Shown piece after piece: positions 15,195 through 24,289 of a DNA stretch of 35,179 nt. Below the pieces are notes generated by a model, which was not told the origin of the DNA, did not search any database, and worked only from the letters and a program-made list of their open reading frames with translations. Location of the stretch: contig SYJV01000063.1 in assembly GCA_005798335.1 (NCBI GenBank), positions 1 to 35,179 of the forward strand. The letters are read 5' to 3'. Within the stretch, counting starts at the first letter, position 1, and the number at the start of each line of letters is the position of its first letter. The stretch comes from Planctomycetaceae bacterium (GTDB lineage: Bacteria > Planctomycetota > Planctomycetia > Pirellulales > Pirellulaceae). The translations under genes and the position numbers were made by a program.

Positions 15195-16322
15195 TCATCG
15201 CCCAGTGCTCCCAGCGTGTGCCAGCAGTCCTCGTAACAAACTGCGGTCGCTGACGAAGTGCTCGGCGGTGCCAGCAGTAATTCGCCCGTCGGCCAGCAAC
15301 CGCTTGATGGATTCGTCCAATGGGATCATTCCTTCTGCGCGCGACGTCATAATGTAATTGTCGATGCTCTCCAATTTGCCAACGCGAATCGACGCTGCAA
15401 TCGGCGATGAATTGAACAAGACCTCCAGTGCCAGTTCGCGTTTGTAGTTTGCTAGCGAACTGGGCAGCAGATGTTGACAAACGACCGCGCGCAGGCTGGC
15501 TGCCAGTTGTGCTCGAATTTCCGCCTGCACACTTTGAGGAAATATGTCGGCGAATCGCGAAATTGCCCCCTTGGCGTCGCGTGTATGCAAGGTCGCAAAG
15601 ACCAAATGGCCGGTCTCCGCAGCACTGAGCGCGATCTGCGCTGTCTCGACGTCGCGAATTTCGCCAACGAGCATTACATCTGGGTCCTGACGTAAGCCGT
15701 ACTTGAGCCCCTCAGCAAACGAACTGACATCGGTCCCAACTTCGCGCTGCGTGATTACCGAATTGGCCGCGCGAGGAAAAATATACTCGACAGGCTCTTC
15801 GACCGTGATGATGCGAAAACCACCTTCCTGGTTGAGCATGTTGATCAACATGGCCAGCGTAGTCGACTTTCCAGAGCCCGTAATTCCGGTCAGCAACACC
15901 AAGCCATTTCGAAATTGGGTCAGCTTGCGGGCTAATTCACCTGGGAATCCCGCCCAGTCAAGATCCGGGATCGTTCCGGGAATGAACCGAAAACAAGCTC
16001 CGATATGGCCGCCACTGAGAAACAGATTGACGCGAGCTCGATTGGAAAAGCATGACGAGTTGATTTGCAGGGAAAAATCTAAGTTGCGATCAACCCTTAA
16101 TTGCTCGATCATGTTCTCCGGCAACAGCGCCATCAAAGCTGCATCCAACTCCGGCCCCGTTTGGTTCGACTGTCCTGCGAGTGACCGCAATTCACCGTGG
16201 ACTCGCAGGTAAGGTGGGTATCCAGGAGCCAAATGAAGGTCGGACGCGTCGCTAGCTAGAGCGGATAACAGCCAACTCCTGGCAGGCTCAGGTAATTGAT
16301 CTTCATCAAGCTGAATTGTCAT
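15195..16322 (-). CDS. pilT: PilT-like twitching motility / secretion ATPase
   Basis: A hexameric GspE/PilT-family ATPase. The N-terminal PAS-like part holds SDLHLAPGYPPYLRVHGEL. Walker A GITGSGKST is near residue 145, then the Asp box (RIITVEEPVEYIF), Walker B (DVMLVGEIRD), and the His box (GHLVFATLHTRDA). The C-terminal part has the AIRVGKLESIDNYIMTSRAEGMIPLDES stretch typical of PilT retraction motors. About 375 residues. I chose ATG 16322 (MTIQLDED), since sequence before it is not family-like. It stands alone here, 10 kb from the orphan F-domain gene and 8 kb from the Tad locus. Whether it powers pilus retraction is inference. Confidence 0.92.
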   Translation of the reverse strand: MTIQLDEDQLPEPARSWLLSALASDASDLHLAPGYPPYLRVHGELRSLAGQSNQTGPELDAALMALLPENMIEQLRVDRNLDFSLQINSSCFSNRARVNLFLSGGHIGACFRFIPGTIPDLDWAGFPGELARKLTQFRNGLVLLTGITGSGKSTTLAMLINMLNQEGGFRIITVEEPVEYIFPRAANSVITQREVGTDVSSFAEGLKYGLRQDPDVMLVGEIRDVETAQIALSAAETGHLVFATLHTRDAKGAISRFADIFPQSVQAEIRAQLAASLRAVVCQHLLPSSLANYKRELALEVLFNSSPIAASIRVGKLESIDNYIMTSRAEGMIPLDESIKRLLADGRITAGTAEHFVSDRSLLRGLLAHAGSTGR

Positions 16323-16704
16323 GCATAATTCCAAATTTCGTCGTGGTAGGCAGGCTTGCATGTATATCGTTCGACGGCAGTTCGTAGCACTTACCAAACC
16401 CCGCAATGACAAGCAAGTTTCTGGCGATAGAATCAAATAATCTCTCCATGCAATCGTTCAAATCATTACTTTCCTCGCGGGTTGGTTCAGCCCAGCGGTA
16501 GCCGTTTCCCAGTAAAAGCATGAAAAACCACGTGAAGTCAGAACGCGAGTCCGCACTCGAAATTGCCTCCACGAGAACCGGTCCAATGCGATCATACCGA
16601 ACCAGGATGCAATTCGACCGTTCTATGTATCTTGTCGCGATACCGTACAATGGTGCAGCGTATTGGCAACCAAGTAGAAAAAAGTCCAAGGAAACTCCAG
16701 CCGA
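16323..16704. other. Intergenic region between pilT-like gene and cimA, with an unassigned open frame
   Basis: A divergent spacer that should carry the promoters of both neighbouring genes. On the minus strand one frame stays open from TTG 16722 to 16306, encoding up to 138 residues with a varied, protein-like composition (for example a stretch with FDSIARNLLVIAGFGKCY). Its stop overlaps the pilT-like start by 17 nt. It lacks a good start codon or ribosome binding site and would begin inside cimA, so I do not call it a gene with confidence. Confidence 0.35.
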
Positions 16705-18279
16705 ATGACTCGCAAGATTCAAATTTATGATACGACGCTGCGCGACGGTGCTCAGGGTGAAGGAGTTAGTTTTTCCTTGCAGGACAAGCTGAATATTACT
16801 CAGCGGTTGGCAGAATTCGGCATTGACTATATTGAAGGTGGTTATCCTCTATCGAATGAAAAGGACGTCGCATTCTTCGAGCGAGTGCGACATTTAAATC
16901 TTGGACAGAGCAAGGTTTGCGCATTTGGGATGACGCGCCGCCGCGGGATGAAAGCGCAGGACGATCCTGGTATGAAGGCCATGGTAAATGCTGGCGCGCC
17001 GGTTTGCACCGTCGTCGGCAAGAGCTGGGATTTTCATGCGACCGAAGTGCTGGGCGTGTCCCTGGAAGAAAACCTCGCCATGATCGGAGAGAGCGTCGAG
17101 TTTCTTGGCCAATCGTGCGCGATCATTTACGACGCTGAGCATTTCTTTGACGGCTTCAAAGCGAACGCTGATTATGCGTTGAAGGCCATTTGCACTGCCG
17201 CAGCCGCAGGCGCCCGATGCATCGCATTGTGCGATACCAACGGAGGTACGTTGCCAAATGAAGTGCAAGAAATTGTCACGGCAGCGAAGCTGGCATTGGC
17301 TAAGTACTCGGTCGACGTGGGCATCCATTGCCACAATGACGGCGAACTGGCCTGTGCGAATTCGCTCGCGGCTGTGGCTGCGGGCTGCGCTCAAGTGCAA
17401 GGAACTATCAACGGATTGGGCGAGCGATGCGGCAACGCTGACCTAATCTCTGTCATGGCCAACTTGGCGCTCAAGCAGAAGGGATTCGAAGTGCTCGGAG
17501 GCAGAAATCTGGATCATTTGACGGAGTTGTCTCGCTATGTCTACGAAACTGCGAACCTGCAACTGCGCAGCAACCAGCCCTTTGTCGGCCAAAGTGCTTT
17601 CGCACACAAAGGTGGCATGCATGTTCATGCAGTCGCCAAAGCCGCGCATACCTACGAGCATCTCGATCCAGCTTTGGTAGGGAACGAACGACGCATATTG
17701 GTTAGCGAACTGTCGGGCCGATCGAATATTATCGCATTGACCACCAAACACAATCTTCAATCCGATCGTGCATTGATGGATGAGATTTTGGCCGAAGTTG
17801 TGCGACGCGAAAACCAGGGCTACCAATACGAAGCTGCCGAGGCGTCGTTCGATTTACTGGTGAAGAAGTGTGCTGGTTCTTATCAGGAGCATTTTCAGGC
17901 AATCAAGTATCGCATTCTGGCTGGCGACCGAGACGCGGGAACTCATCTGGCATTTGCCGAAGCCATCGTCAAACTGCGAGTCGCTGACCAGGAACGATTC
18001 GAAGCCGCGGAAGGACACGGGCCCGTGAATGCACTCGACGCCGCGCTGCGCAAGTGCCTAATTGAGTTTTATCCCAATCTGCAGCAAATGCACTTGGTCG
18101 ATTTCAAAGTTCGCGTGGTCAACTGCGATGCCGGTACCGCCGCGCGGATTCGCGTCAACATTGAAAGCTCGGATGGGCACGATGTTTGGGGAACAATTGG
18201 TGTCAGCGAAAATATCATCGAAGCCAGTTGGTTAGCTTTGGTCGATGCCGTCGAATACAAATTGCTGAAAGATGGTTAG
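16705..18279 (+). CDS. cimA: (R)-citramalate synthase, LeuA-type
   Basis: Condenses pyruvate and acetyl-CoA to citramalate, the start of the threonine-independent isoleucine route. Of the DRE-TIM metallolyase family: IYDTTLRDGAQGEGVSFS at the N-terminus (metal-binding Asp and catalytic Arg), the GIHCHNDGELACANSLAA metal site, and QGTINGLGERCGNADL. A C-terminal allosteric LeuA dimer domain runs from about residue 370 to the end (524 residues). The early EGGYPLSNEKD and the total length favour citramalate synthase over isopropylmalate synthase or homocitrate synthase. LeuB, which also acts on citramalate-derived intermediates, is encoded 14.5 kb away in this window. Confidence 0.93.
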   Translation: MTRKIQIYDTTLRDGAQGEGVSFSLQDKLNITQRLAEFGIDYIEGGYPLSNEKDVAFFERVRHLNLGQSKVCAFGMTRRRGMKAQDDPGMKAMVNAGAPVCTVVGKSWDFHATEVLGVSLEENLAMIGESVEFLGQSCAIIYDAEHFFDGFKANADYALKAICTAAAAGARCIALCDTNGGTLPNEVQEIVTAAKLALAKYSVDVGIHCHNDGELACANSLAAVAAGCAQVQGTINGLGERCGNADLISVMANLALKQKGFEVLGGRNLDHLTELSRYVYETANLQLRSNQPFVGQSAFAHKGGMHVHAVAKAAHTYEHLDPALVGNERRILVSELSGRSNIIALTTKHNLQSDRALMDEILAEVVRRENQGYQYEAAEASFDLLVKKCAGSYQEHFQAIKYRILAGDRDAGTHLAFAEAIVKLRVADQERFEAAEGHGPVNALDAALRKCLIEFYPNLQQMHLVDFKVRVVNCDAGTAARIRVNIESSDGHDVWGTIGVSENIIEASWLALVDAVEYKLLKDG

Positions 18280-18393
18280 CAGTACGCCACACCGTGACGC
18301 GAACAGAATCGATTACCAATCTCTTCAACCCATCGCATACATTTTGGCGGACTTGTTAATTGGAAAACATCGAAAACGGTCATGAGGATTGAA

Positions 18394-21300
18394 ATGAACA
18401 CGCCAGCAACGGATATACCTAATCGCTTTGATTATCAAACCGTCTGTCAGGAGATTTACTCCGCTTGGGAAGCGGCGGGGTGTTTTCACGCGGAGCCGAA
18501 TACGGGTCGCAAGCCTTTCGCGATCGTCATCCCACCACCGAACGTCACCGGAGCGCTCCACCTGGGCCATGCGCTCAACAATACTCTGCAAGACATTCAG
18601 ATTCGGTGGCATCGCATGATGGGCTACGAAGCGCTGTGGATGCCAGGCACCGATCACGCTGGCATCGCGACCCAGGCGGTAGTCGAGCGGCGGCTCAAGG
18701 AACTGGAAAACAAGACGCGGCACGATCTTGGCCGCGACGCGCTGGTAGCGCGGATCTGGCAGTGGAAGGATCAATACGAAGCGCGCATTCTGAACCAATT
18801 GAAACGCATGGGTTGCAGTTGCGATTGGCGGCGCACTCGCTTTACGCTCGATGACGTTTGCGCGCGGGCCGTCCGAGCGACTTTCTTTGATTTATTTCGT
18901 AAACGCTACATCTATCGCGGCAAACGTCTAGTCAATTGGGATACTTATTTACAAACCGCAGTCAGCGATGATGAAGTTTTCCATGAGACTGTCAAAGGGA
19001 ATTTTTGGCATATTCGGTATCCTGTCATCGATCCCCGGCCCGACGAACCAACCCACGTGACGATTGCCACGACGCGCCCCGAAACGATGCTGGGCGATGC
19101 TGCGGTTGCGGTTCATCCCGATCCAGCAGCGGCATTTGATGCGGCTGAAAGAGTGTTGCGCGAACGGTTGGCGGCGGCGTCAACGAAAGAGCGCGAACCA
19201 ATTCAGCAGCAACTCGACGATTTGCTGCAACGTCGCCCGGAATCGTTGCGCGAGCAAATTCTGTTGCGAGATATGGCGCTCCGCGGAACCATGCTGCGTC
19301 TGCCGTTGCTCGATCGACTAATTCCGTTGATCGCCGATCCGTGGGCCAAACCTGAGATGGGAACTGGTTGCGTCAAGATCACTCCGGCACACGATGCGAA
19401 TGACTACGAGGTCGGTTTGCGCTGCTCGCTGCCGATGATCAACATTCTCAATCCCAACGGAACATTGAATGCAGAAGCGGGCAAGTACGCGGGACTGACG
19501 ATATCCAAGGCGCGGCAGCAGGTCGTCGCCGAACTAGAAAAACTGGATCTGCTGGCGCACGTCGAGGATCGTGAGATCGATTTGGCGCACAGCGACCGCA
19601 GCAAGACGCCGATCGAACCGCTGCTGGCCGATCAGTGGTTCGTCAAGATGGATACGCTTGCCCAAAACGCCATCGATGCGGTAACGAGCGGGCAAGTTCA
19701 GATCATCCCCGAGCGCTATGCGAAAGGGTATGTCGATTGGTTGAGCGAAAAGCGAGATTGGCCGGTCGGCCGTCAACTTTGGTGGGGACATCAGATTCCC
19801 ATTTGGACTCGAACGTGTGATTCCGCCGAGGCAGCTAAACGGATTGCCGCCGAAATCCGCGCGCGGCCCGAAGCCGTTGCTGGGCGCATTGAGGCCGAAG
19901 TTGAAGCGCCGGATTTGATCCACGTTTGCATACGCGACGACGGCGACGACTTGGAACAGGAATTTGCCGCAGCAGGCTACACGCGGCAAGAGGACGTTTT
20001 GGACACTTGGTTCAGTTCAGCACTCTGGCCACACTCGACTTTGGGCTGGCCCGAACCGACTGCCGCGCTGGATTACTTCTATCCTACGAGCGTGCTGATC
20101 ACCAGCCGCGACATCATTACGTTGTGGGTCGCACGTATGGTCTTGATGGGACTCAATAATCTCGGCAAGATCCCGTTCCACCAAGTATACATTCACCCCA
20201 AGATCTTGGACGGCTTTGGTGAAACGATGTCCAAGAGCAAAGGTAACGGCGTTGATCCCATCGACGTCATCGATAAATTCGGTCCCGATGCGCTGCGATT
20301 TGGTTTGGCTTGGCTGGCGACGGAAACTCAGGATGTCCGCATGCCCGTACAATTCGAGTGCCCGCATTGCCAAACTCTGGTGAACCAAACCAAACAGAAT
20401 CGCACATCGCCCACGATTGATTGCCCGAAATGCCGCGAGAAATCTTCGACTCAATGGGCTGAGAGCACTGAAGATGTAGCGCTGCCACGCGCAGCGGTGG
20501 TCAGCGAACGATTCGAGGTCGCGCGGAACTTTTGCAATAAGCTCTGGAACGCAGCTCGCTTTGTCATGTTGAATCTCGATGGCTTTACGCCCGAGCCACT
20601 CGATCCGCGAAAACTGGCATTAGAGGATCGCTGGATTCTCAGCCGTCTAGCAACCACGACGCAGGCAGTTTCGCAAGCGACGGCTAACTACCAATTTGCC
20701 GACGCGGCGAGAAGCGTTTACGACTTTGCGTGGGACGAATTCTGTAGCTACTATGTGGAGATGGCCAAGCCGAGATTGCAAAATCCTCAAACCAAAGCCG
20801 ATACTCAGCGCGTGCTGGCACATACATTGGATGTCTTGCTGCGTCTGCTTCATCCCATGATGCCTTATATTACCGAAGCGATTTGGCAGCAGCTTGCCAA
20901 GTTCGGTCCACAACGTGAATTCGGGCAAGGTTCTCCCGCGTCACGCTGGTTGATACAAGCGGCCTGGCCCGAGGCTCGACTGGAATTTTGTAGCACCCAG
21001 ATTGAAGATCAATTCGCCAAGTTTGTATCGGTGCTGGGGGCGCTGCGCGAGATTCGGTCACGTCAGAATATTCCTCCCAAGGCCGAGCTCAAATTCTCTG
21101 TACGTTGCGATGCGTCAGAGGTGGCATTGCTGGAGCCTATGCAACCATTTTTCAAGTCGCTCGCGGGTGCGATTCCTGTCGGCTGGGGTCAACAGATTTC
21201 AATGCCTGCCATGGCGGCGGCTTTGAACGCTGAGCGGATGGAAGTCGTCGTCGATTTGGGTGACTTTATCGACGTCCCCGCTGAAATCGCCCGCAACGAA

Positions 21301-21486
21301 AAGTTGTTAGAAAATTTGATCAAGCAAATTGCCGGAAAACAAACCAAGCTCTCCAACGATACTTTTGTTCAGCGAGCTCCGGCAGATGTGGTCGCCAAGG
21401 AGCGCGAAAGCCTCGTTGAATTGGAACAGCAACGCCAGTCCGTCGAAACCGCGCTGGGAAAACTCCGCTCACTCACCAATGCGTAA
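18394..21486 (+). CDS. valS: Valyl-tRNA synthetase with zinc-ribbon-like insertion
   Basis: Class I synthetase that charges tRNA-Val and edits mischarged threonine. HIGH motif HLGH is at residues 56-59 (after PPPNVTGAL), with MPGTDHAGIATQ following. The editing domain includes TRPETMLGDAAVAVHP. The KMSKS motif reads TMSKS (611-615). The anticodon-binding domain contains RNFCNKLWNAARFV, and the C-terminus forms the usual coiled-coil arm (about 960-1030). Between the catalytic core and the anticodon domain there is an extra segment of about 40 residues with four cysteines (C656, C659, C677, C680; CPHC and CPKC). ATG 18394 is favoured over 18382 because TGAGG precedes it at good distance. Total 1030 residues. 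Confidence 0.98.
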   Translation: MNTPATDIPNRFDYQTVCQEIYSAWEAAGCFHAEPNTGRKPFAIVIPPPNVTGALHLGHALNNTLQDIQIRWHRMMGYEALWMPGTDHAGIATQAVVERRLKELENKTRHDLGRDALVARIWQWKDQYEARILNQLKRMGCSCDWRRTRFTLDDVCARAVRATFFDLFRKRYIYRGKRLVNWDTYLQTAVSDDEVFHETVKGNFWHIRYPVIDPRPDEPTHVTIATTRPETMLGDAAVAVHPDPAAAFDAAERVLRERLAAASTKEREPIQQQLDDLLQRRPESLREQILLRDMALRGTMLRLPLLDRLIPLIADPWAKPEMGTGCVKITPAHDANDYEVGLRCSLPMINILNPNGTLNAEAGKYAGLTISKARQQVVAELEKLDLLAHVEDREIDLAHSDRSKTPIEPLLADQWFVKMDTLAQNAIDAVTSGQVQIIPERYAKGYVDWLSEKRDWPVGRQLWWGHQIPIWTRTCDSAEAAKRIAAEIRARPEAVAGRIEAEVEAPDLIHVCIRDDGDDLEQEFAAAGYTRQEDVLDTWFSSALWPHSTLGWPEPTAALDYFYPTSVLITSRDIITLWVARMVLMGLNNLGKIPFHQVYIHPKILDGFGETMSKSKGNGVDPIDVIDKFGPDALRFGLAWLATETQDVRMPVQFECPHCQTLVNQTKQNRTSPTIDCPKCREKSSTQWAESTEDVALPRAAVVSERFEVARNFCNKLWNAARFVMLNLDGFTPEPLDPRKLALEDRWILSRLATTTQAVSQATANYQFADAARSVYDFAWDEFCSYYVEMAKPRLQNPQTKADTQRVLAHTLDVLLRLLHPMMPYITEAIWQQLAKFGPQREFGQGSPASRWLIQAAWPEARLEFCSTQIEDQFAKFVSVLGALREIRSRQNIPPKAELKFSVRCDASEVALLEPMQPFFKSLAGAIPVGWGQQISMPAMAAALNAERMEVVVDLGDFIDVPAEIARNEKLLENLIKQIAGKQTKLSNDTFVQRAPADVVAKERESLVELEQQRQSVETALGKLRSLTNA

Positions 21487-21630
21487 CCGCTTGCAGATTG
21501 GAGCCAAGAAATTGGACAATCAAAAATCAAAATCGCAGTCGACTTGCCGGTGGTGGAGCTATGCTGGACAATTGTTTTTGAATTGCTGTAAGAATTGCAT
21601 GTTGGATCGCGGAAAGTTGCCAAGTGATTG

Positions 21631-21954
21631 ATGAAACAGGTAATTGCCATTGTTCGCCCCTATTTGGCGCAGCGCGTGATTGAGAATCTAAAGATGGCAC
21701 CTTTGGAAGCCTTGATGGTGCGGGAAGTCAAAGGATTTGGGCGACAAAAGAGTTACCTGGAGGAATATCGAGAAAGTGAATTTGCGTTAGCGTTTTTGCC
21801 CAAAGTTGAAATTACGATGTGGGTTGAAGATGCGCGAGTGCAAGAGGTTGTACGCAGAGTGGTTGAGGTCGCGCGCAGCGGGCGCATGGGAGACGGAAAA
21901 ATCATGGTTCTGCCGCTAACTGGATTCGTGGATATCACGGATGCCACTATGTAA
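21631..21954 (+). CDS. PII-family signalling protein, atypical
   Basis: A 107-residue protein that aligns without gaps to E. coli GlnB for its first 60 residues: VKGFGRQK (33-40, with Q39), Y46, LPKVEI with K58, and GDGK near residue 88. Canonical PII proteins bind ATP/ADP and 2-oxoglutarate and control nitrogen enzymes. Here the uridylylated T-loop Tyr51 is Phe, and the C-terminal arginines (IRIRTGE in GlnB) are replaced by VDITDAT, so covalent modification and nucleotide binding should differ. No amtB or glnA adjoins it. ATG 21631 is used; the TTG at 21628 is less likely. It is probably a divergent PII with an unknown partner. Confidence 0.88.
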   Translation: MKQVIAIVRPYLAQRVIENLKMAPLEALMVREVKGFGRQKSYLEEYRESEFALAFLPKVEITMWVEDARVQEVVRRVVEVARSGRMGDGKIMVLPLTGFVDITDATM

Positions 21955-21997
21955 ACGGAGCCCGCTAAAGTAATGTTGGTCGTCGGCCCAGTCTCCA

Positions 21998-23056
21998 GTG
22001 CAAGGAACCTCAACCATTGATTCTGAAAAAATCGTCGACCGTTATTCTCGGCAAAAGAGATTTGCGACACTAGGCGAATCGGGGCAACGCCAGCTTGAGA
22101 AATCCCAAGTCCTTATTTGTGGATGTGGTGCGTTGGGCTCGATGATCGCGGAGCGTCTGGTGCGCGCCGGAGTAGGCAAGCTGCGCATCGTGGACCGCGA
22201 TTGGGTCGAAGAATCAAATTTGCCTCGCCAAACTCTGTTCACCGAAGTTGACGCCAATGAAGGACGCCCCAAAGCGCTGGCCGCAAGCAACGAGTTATTG
22301 AGGATCAACAGCCGAGTATCGATCGAGGCTGTGGTCGAGGACGTAACGCATCGCAACATCGCGCGGCTGGCGGATGGATGTCAGTTGATCATGGATGGTA
22401 CGGACAATTTTGAAACTCGACTGTTAATCAACGACTTGGCCTTGTCTCAGGAAATTCCTTGGGTACACGGAGGAGTATTAGGCGCGGGCGGTCAAGTCAT
22501 GTCGATTCTACCCGGTGTAACTGCTTGTTTTCGATGTTTAGTGCCCGATCTGCCTCCGCGCGAGTCGCTGCCGACGTGTGACACAGCGGGAGTTCTCGGG
22601 TCAGCAGTGGGCATTATCGCTTGCTGGCAGGTGGCTGAAGCGATGAAAATCCTCACCGGCAATCTGGATGACGTTTGTCGCGACCTGATGGTCATCGATA
22701 CATGGAATACCGCGGTACGATTAGTATCGCTGGAAACGCTTAAGCAGACCGGAACGTGTCTGGCTTGCGAGCACAAACGGTATTCGTTTTTGTCCGGAGA
22801 GCACGAAAGTGAAACGACGGTATTGTGCGGCAAGAATGCCGTACAAATCGCTGCCCCCAAGGGGACCACGATCGACTTGAGTCAATTACGCGATAAACTC
22901 GCTGAATTCACCACGGTTTCCGCCAATCCGTTTTTCATTCGCTGCGAAGTTGACGGACATCCGCTTACGATTTTTCGCGATGGACGCACGATCGTCGGTG
23001 AAACCTCTGATCCGTCGCTGGCCAAGAATCTGCTTGCCCGTACCATCGGCGCCTAA
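21998..23056 (+). CDS. MoeB/ThiF-type E1-like adenylyltransferase
   Basis: Activates the C-terminus of a ubiquitin-like sulfur carrier (ThiS or MoaD type) by adenylation. ATP-binding GCGALGSMIAERLVRAGVG (42-60), the ESNLPRQTLF motif, DGTDNFETR, and zinc pairs CFRC (177-180) and CLAC (254-257) are all seen. The likely thioester Cys is C194 in CDTAGVLG. After residue 265 there is an extension of about 85 residues with LCGKNAVQIAAP and a beta-rich end (FFIRCEVDGHPLTIFRDGR), known in some ThiF/MoeB proteins of planctomycetes and Deinococcus. Starts at GTG 21998, with no clear ribosome binding site. The carrier protein is not encoded next to it, so thiamine versus molybdopterin cannot be decided. 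Confidence 0.88.
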   Translation: MQGTSTIDSEKIVDRYSRQKRFATLGESGQRQLEKSQVLICGCGALGSMIAERLVRAGVGKLRIVDRDWVEESNLPRQTLFTEVDANEGRPKALAASNELLRINSRVSIEAVVEDVTHRNIARLADGCQLIMDGTDNFETRLLINDLALSQEIPWVHGGVLGAGGQVMSILPGVTACFRCLVPDLPPRESLPTCDTAGVLGSAVGIIACWQVAEAMKILTGNLDDVCRDLMVIDTWNTAVRLVSLETLKQTGTCLACEHKRYSFLSGEHESETTVLCGKNAVQIAAPKGTTIDLSQLRDKLAEFTTVSANPFFIRCEVDGHPLTIFRDGRTIVGETSDPSLAKNLLARTIGA

Positions 23057-23227
23057 GGAAAGTCGCCAAAGTCTCACGGCGGGCAACGCGGTAGGATTCA
23101 TGATTAGCACCATTGCACGCTTGTTGTGGACGGCCATAGCTGAGTGGGCTACAATCCTGCGACGTATTTGTTCCGGCCTTACCAAGGCGATATAACGCGA
23201 TACGGTTTTGCTGAGAGGGATAAGGAA

Positions 23228-24289
23228 TTGGCTTCGATTGAGATACTTGCCAGTGGCCGGATTGACGAACGTGAATCGGCATTTCCCCAGTGTGTGGAGC
23301 TGCCCAGTGGCGACGTGCTGTGTTCGTTTGGCGTCGGCGGGGGCCAATTTGTGCATGGCGGGACGGATTGGGCACGGTCAACCGATGGTGGTTTGACCTG
23401 GCAGATCGAAGGCACTTTGCTGCCTCATTCCGAAGACCCGCCATCGGCAAATTTCCTAAAGCTGAGTCTCTCGCCCGACGGCACAACAATCTACGCTTAC
23501 GGAACGAGATACTGGGGTGACCCGCACGAGCGATTTGGTAAACGCCGGGGCGAAACGGTTTTGAGTGTATCCAGGGATGAAGGTCGTACTTGGTCGCCGC
23601 CTTCGATCGTACCGATGCCGGATTGTCCACTGGAGGTGTCGCATTCGTTACGGCCACTGCGTTCGGGAAGGTTACTGGCGCCGGGAGCCTTGCTGGCTGC
23701 GGAAGATCGTTTGGGTGAAGAAATTTTTGTCAAAGTCTCGGACGACGGCGGCCAGTCGTGGCCCCATCATCGGACAGTCTTTCGAGACCCAGACGGCAAG
23801 CTTGGGTTTTGGGAACAGAAATTTACAGAGTTACCCAACAATCGTCTGCTGGCCACTGCTTGGACGGTATCACTGGGCGACTATCACGACCAGGAGAACA
23901 GTTTTGTGATTTCTGATGATGGTGGTTGGACGTGGTCACCCAGACGATCGACGGGGATTCGCGGCCAAACGATGTCTACGATGTGGTTGGGAGACGACCG
24001 ATTGTTAGTCTTGTACAATCGCCGATATGGTGCTCAAGGAATCGTGGGTTGTTTGGCAACGTTTACGGCAACCGCCTGGAAAGTTCATTACGAAACTCTG
24101 GTGTACGACGCCAAAGCAAATCGTGATGGACCGAACACTGGTAATACGGGCGTCGACGAGCTAGCTAGTTTTCAATTCGGATTTCCAACTGCAATTCCGC
24201 TGCGCGATGGGGCTGTGTTGGTAACGAATTGGAGTGTCGAACGCAATGTAACAGGCATTCGCTGGACCAAGCTGCGAGTGGGCTGGTAG
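23228..24289 (+). CDS. Sialidase-like BNR-repeat (six-bladed propeller) protein
   Basis: About 353 residues with four clear Asp-box motifs (SxDxGxxW): STDGGLTW, SRDEGRTW, SDDGGQSW and SDDGGWTW, which mark the blades of a sialidase-type beta-propeller. The family includes exo-alpha-sialidases and other glycosidases; the catalytic Arg triad was not securely identified, so the substrate is open. There is no signal peptide, so it seems cytoplasmic. I chose TTG 23228, which has GAGGGA seven bases upstream; the frame is open back to GTG 23144, but those residues do not look conserved. Confidence 0.85.
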   Translation: MASIEILASGRIDERESAFPQCVELPSGDVLCSFGVGGGQFVHGGTDWARSTDGGLTWQIEGTLLPHSEDPPSANFLKLSLSPDGTTIYAYGTRYWGDPHERFGKRRGETVLSVSRDEGRTWSPPSIVPMPDCPLEVSHSLRPLRSGRLLAPGALLAAEDRLGEEIFVKVSDDGGQSWPHHRTVFRDPDGKLGFWEQKFTELPNNRLLATAWTVSLGDYHDQENSFVISDDGGWTWSPRRSTGIRGQTMSTMWLGDDRLLVLYNRRYGAQGIVGCLATFTATAWKVHYETLVYDAKANRDGPNTGNTGVDELASFQFGFPTAIPLRDGAVLVTNWSVERNVTGIRWTKLRVGW

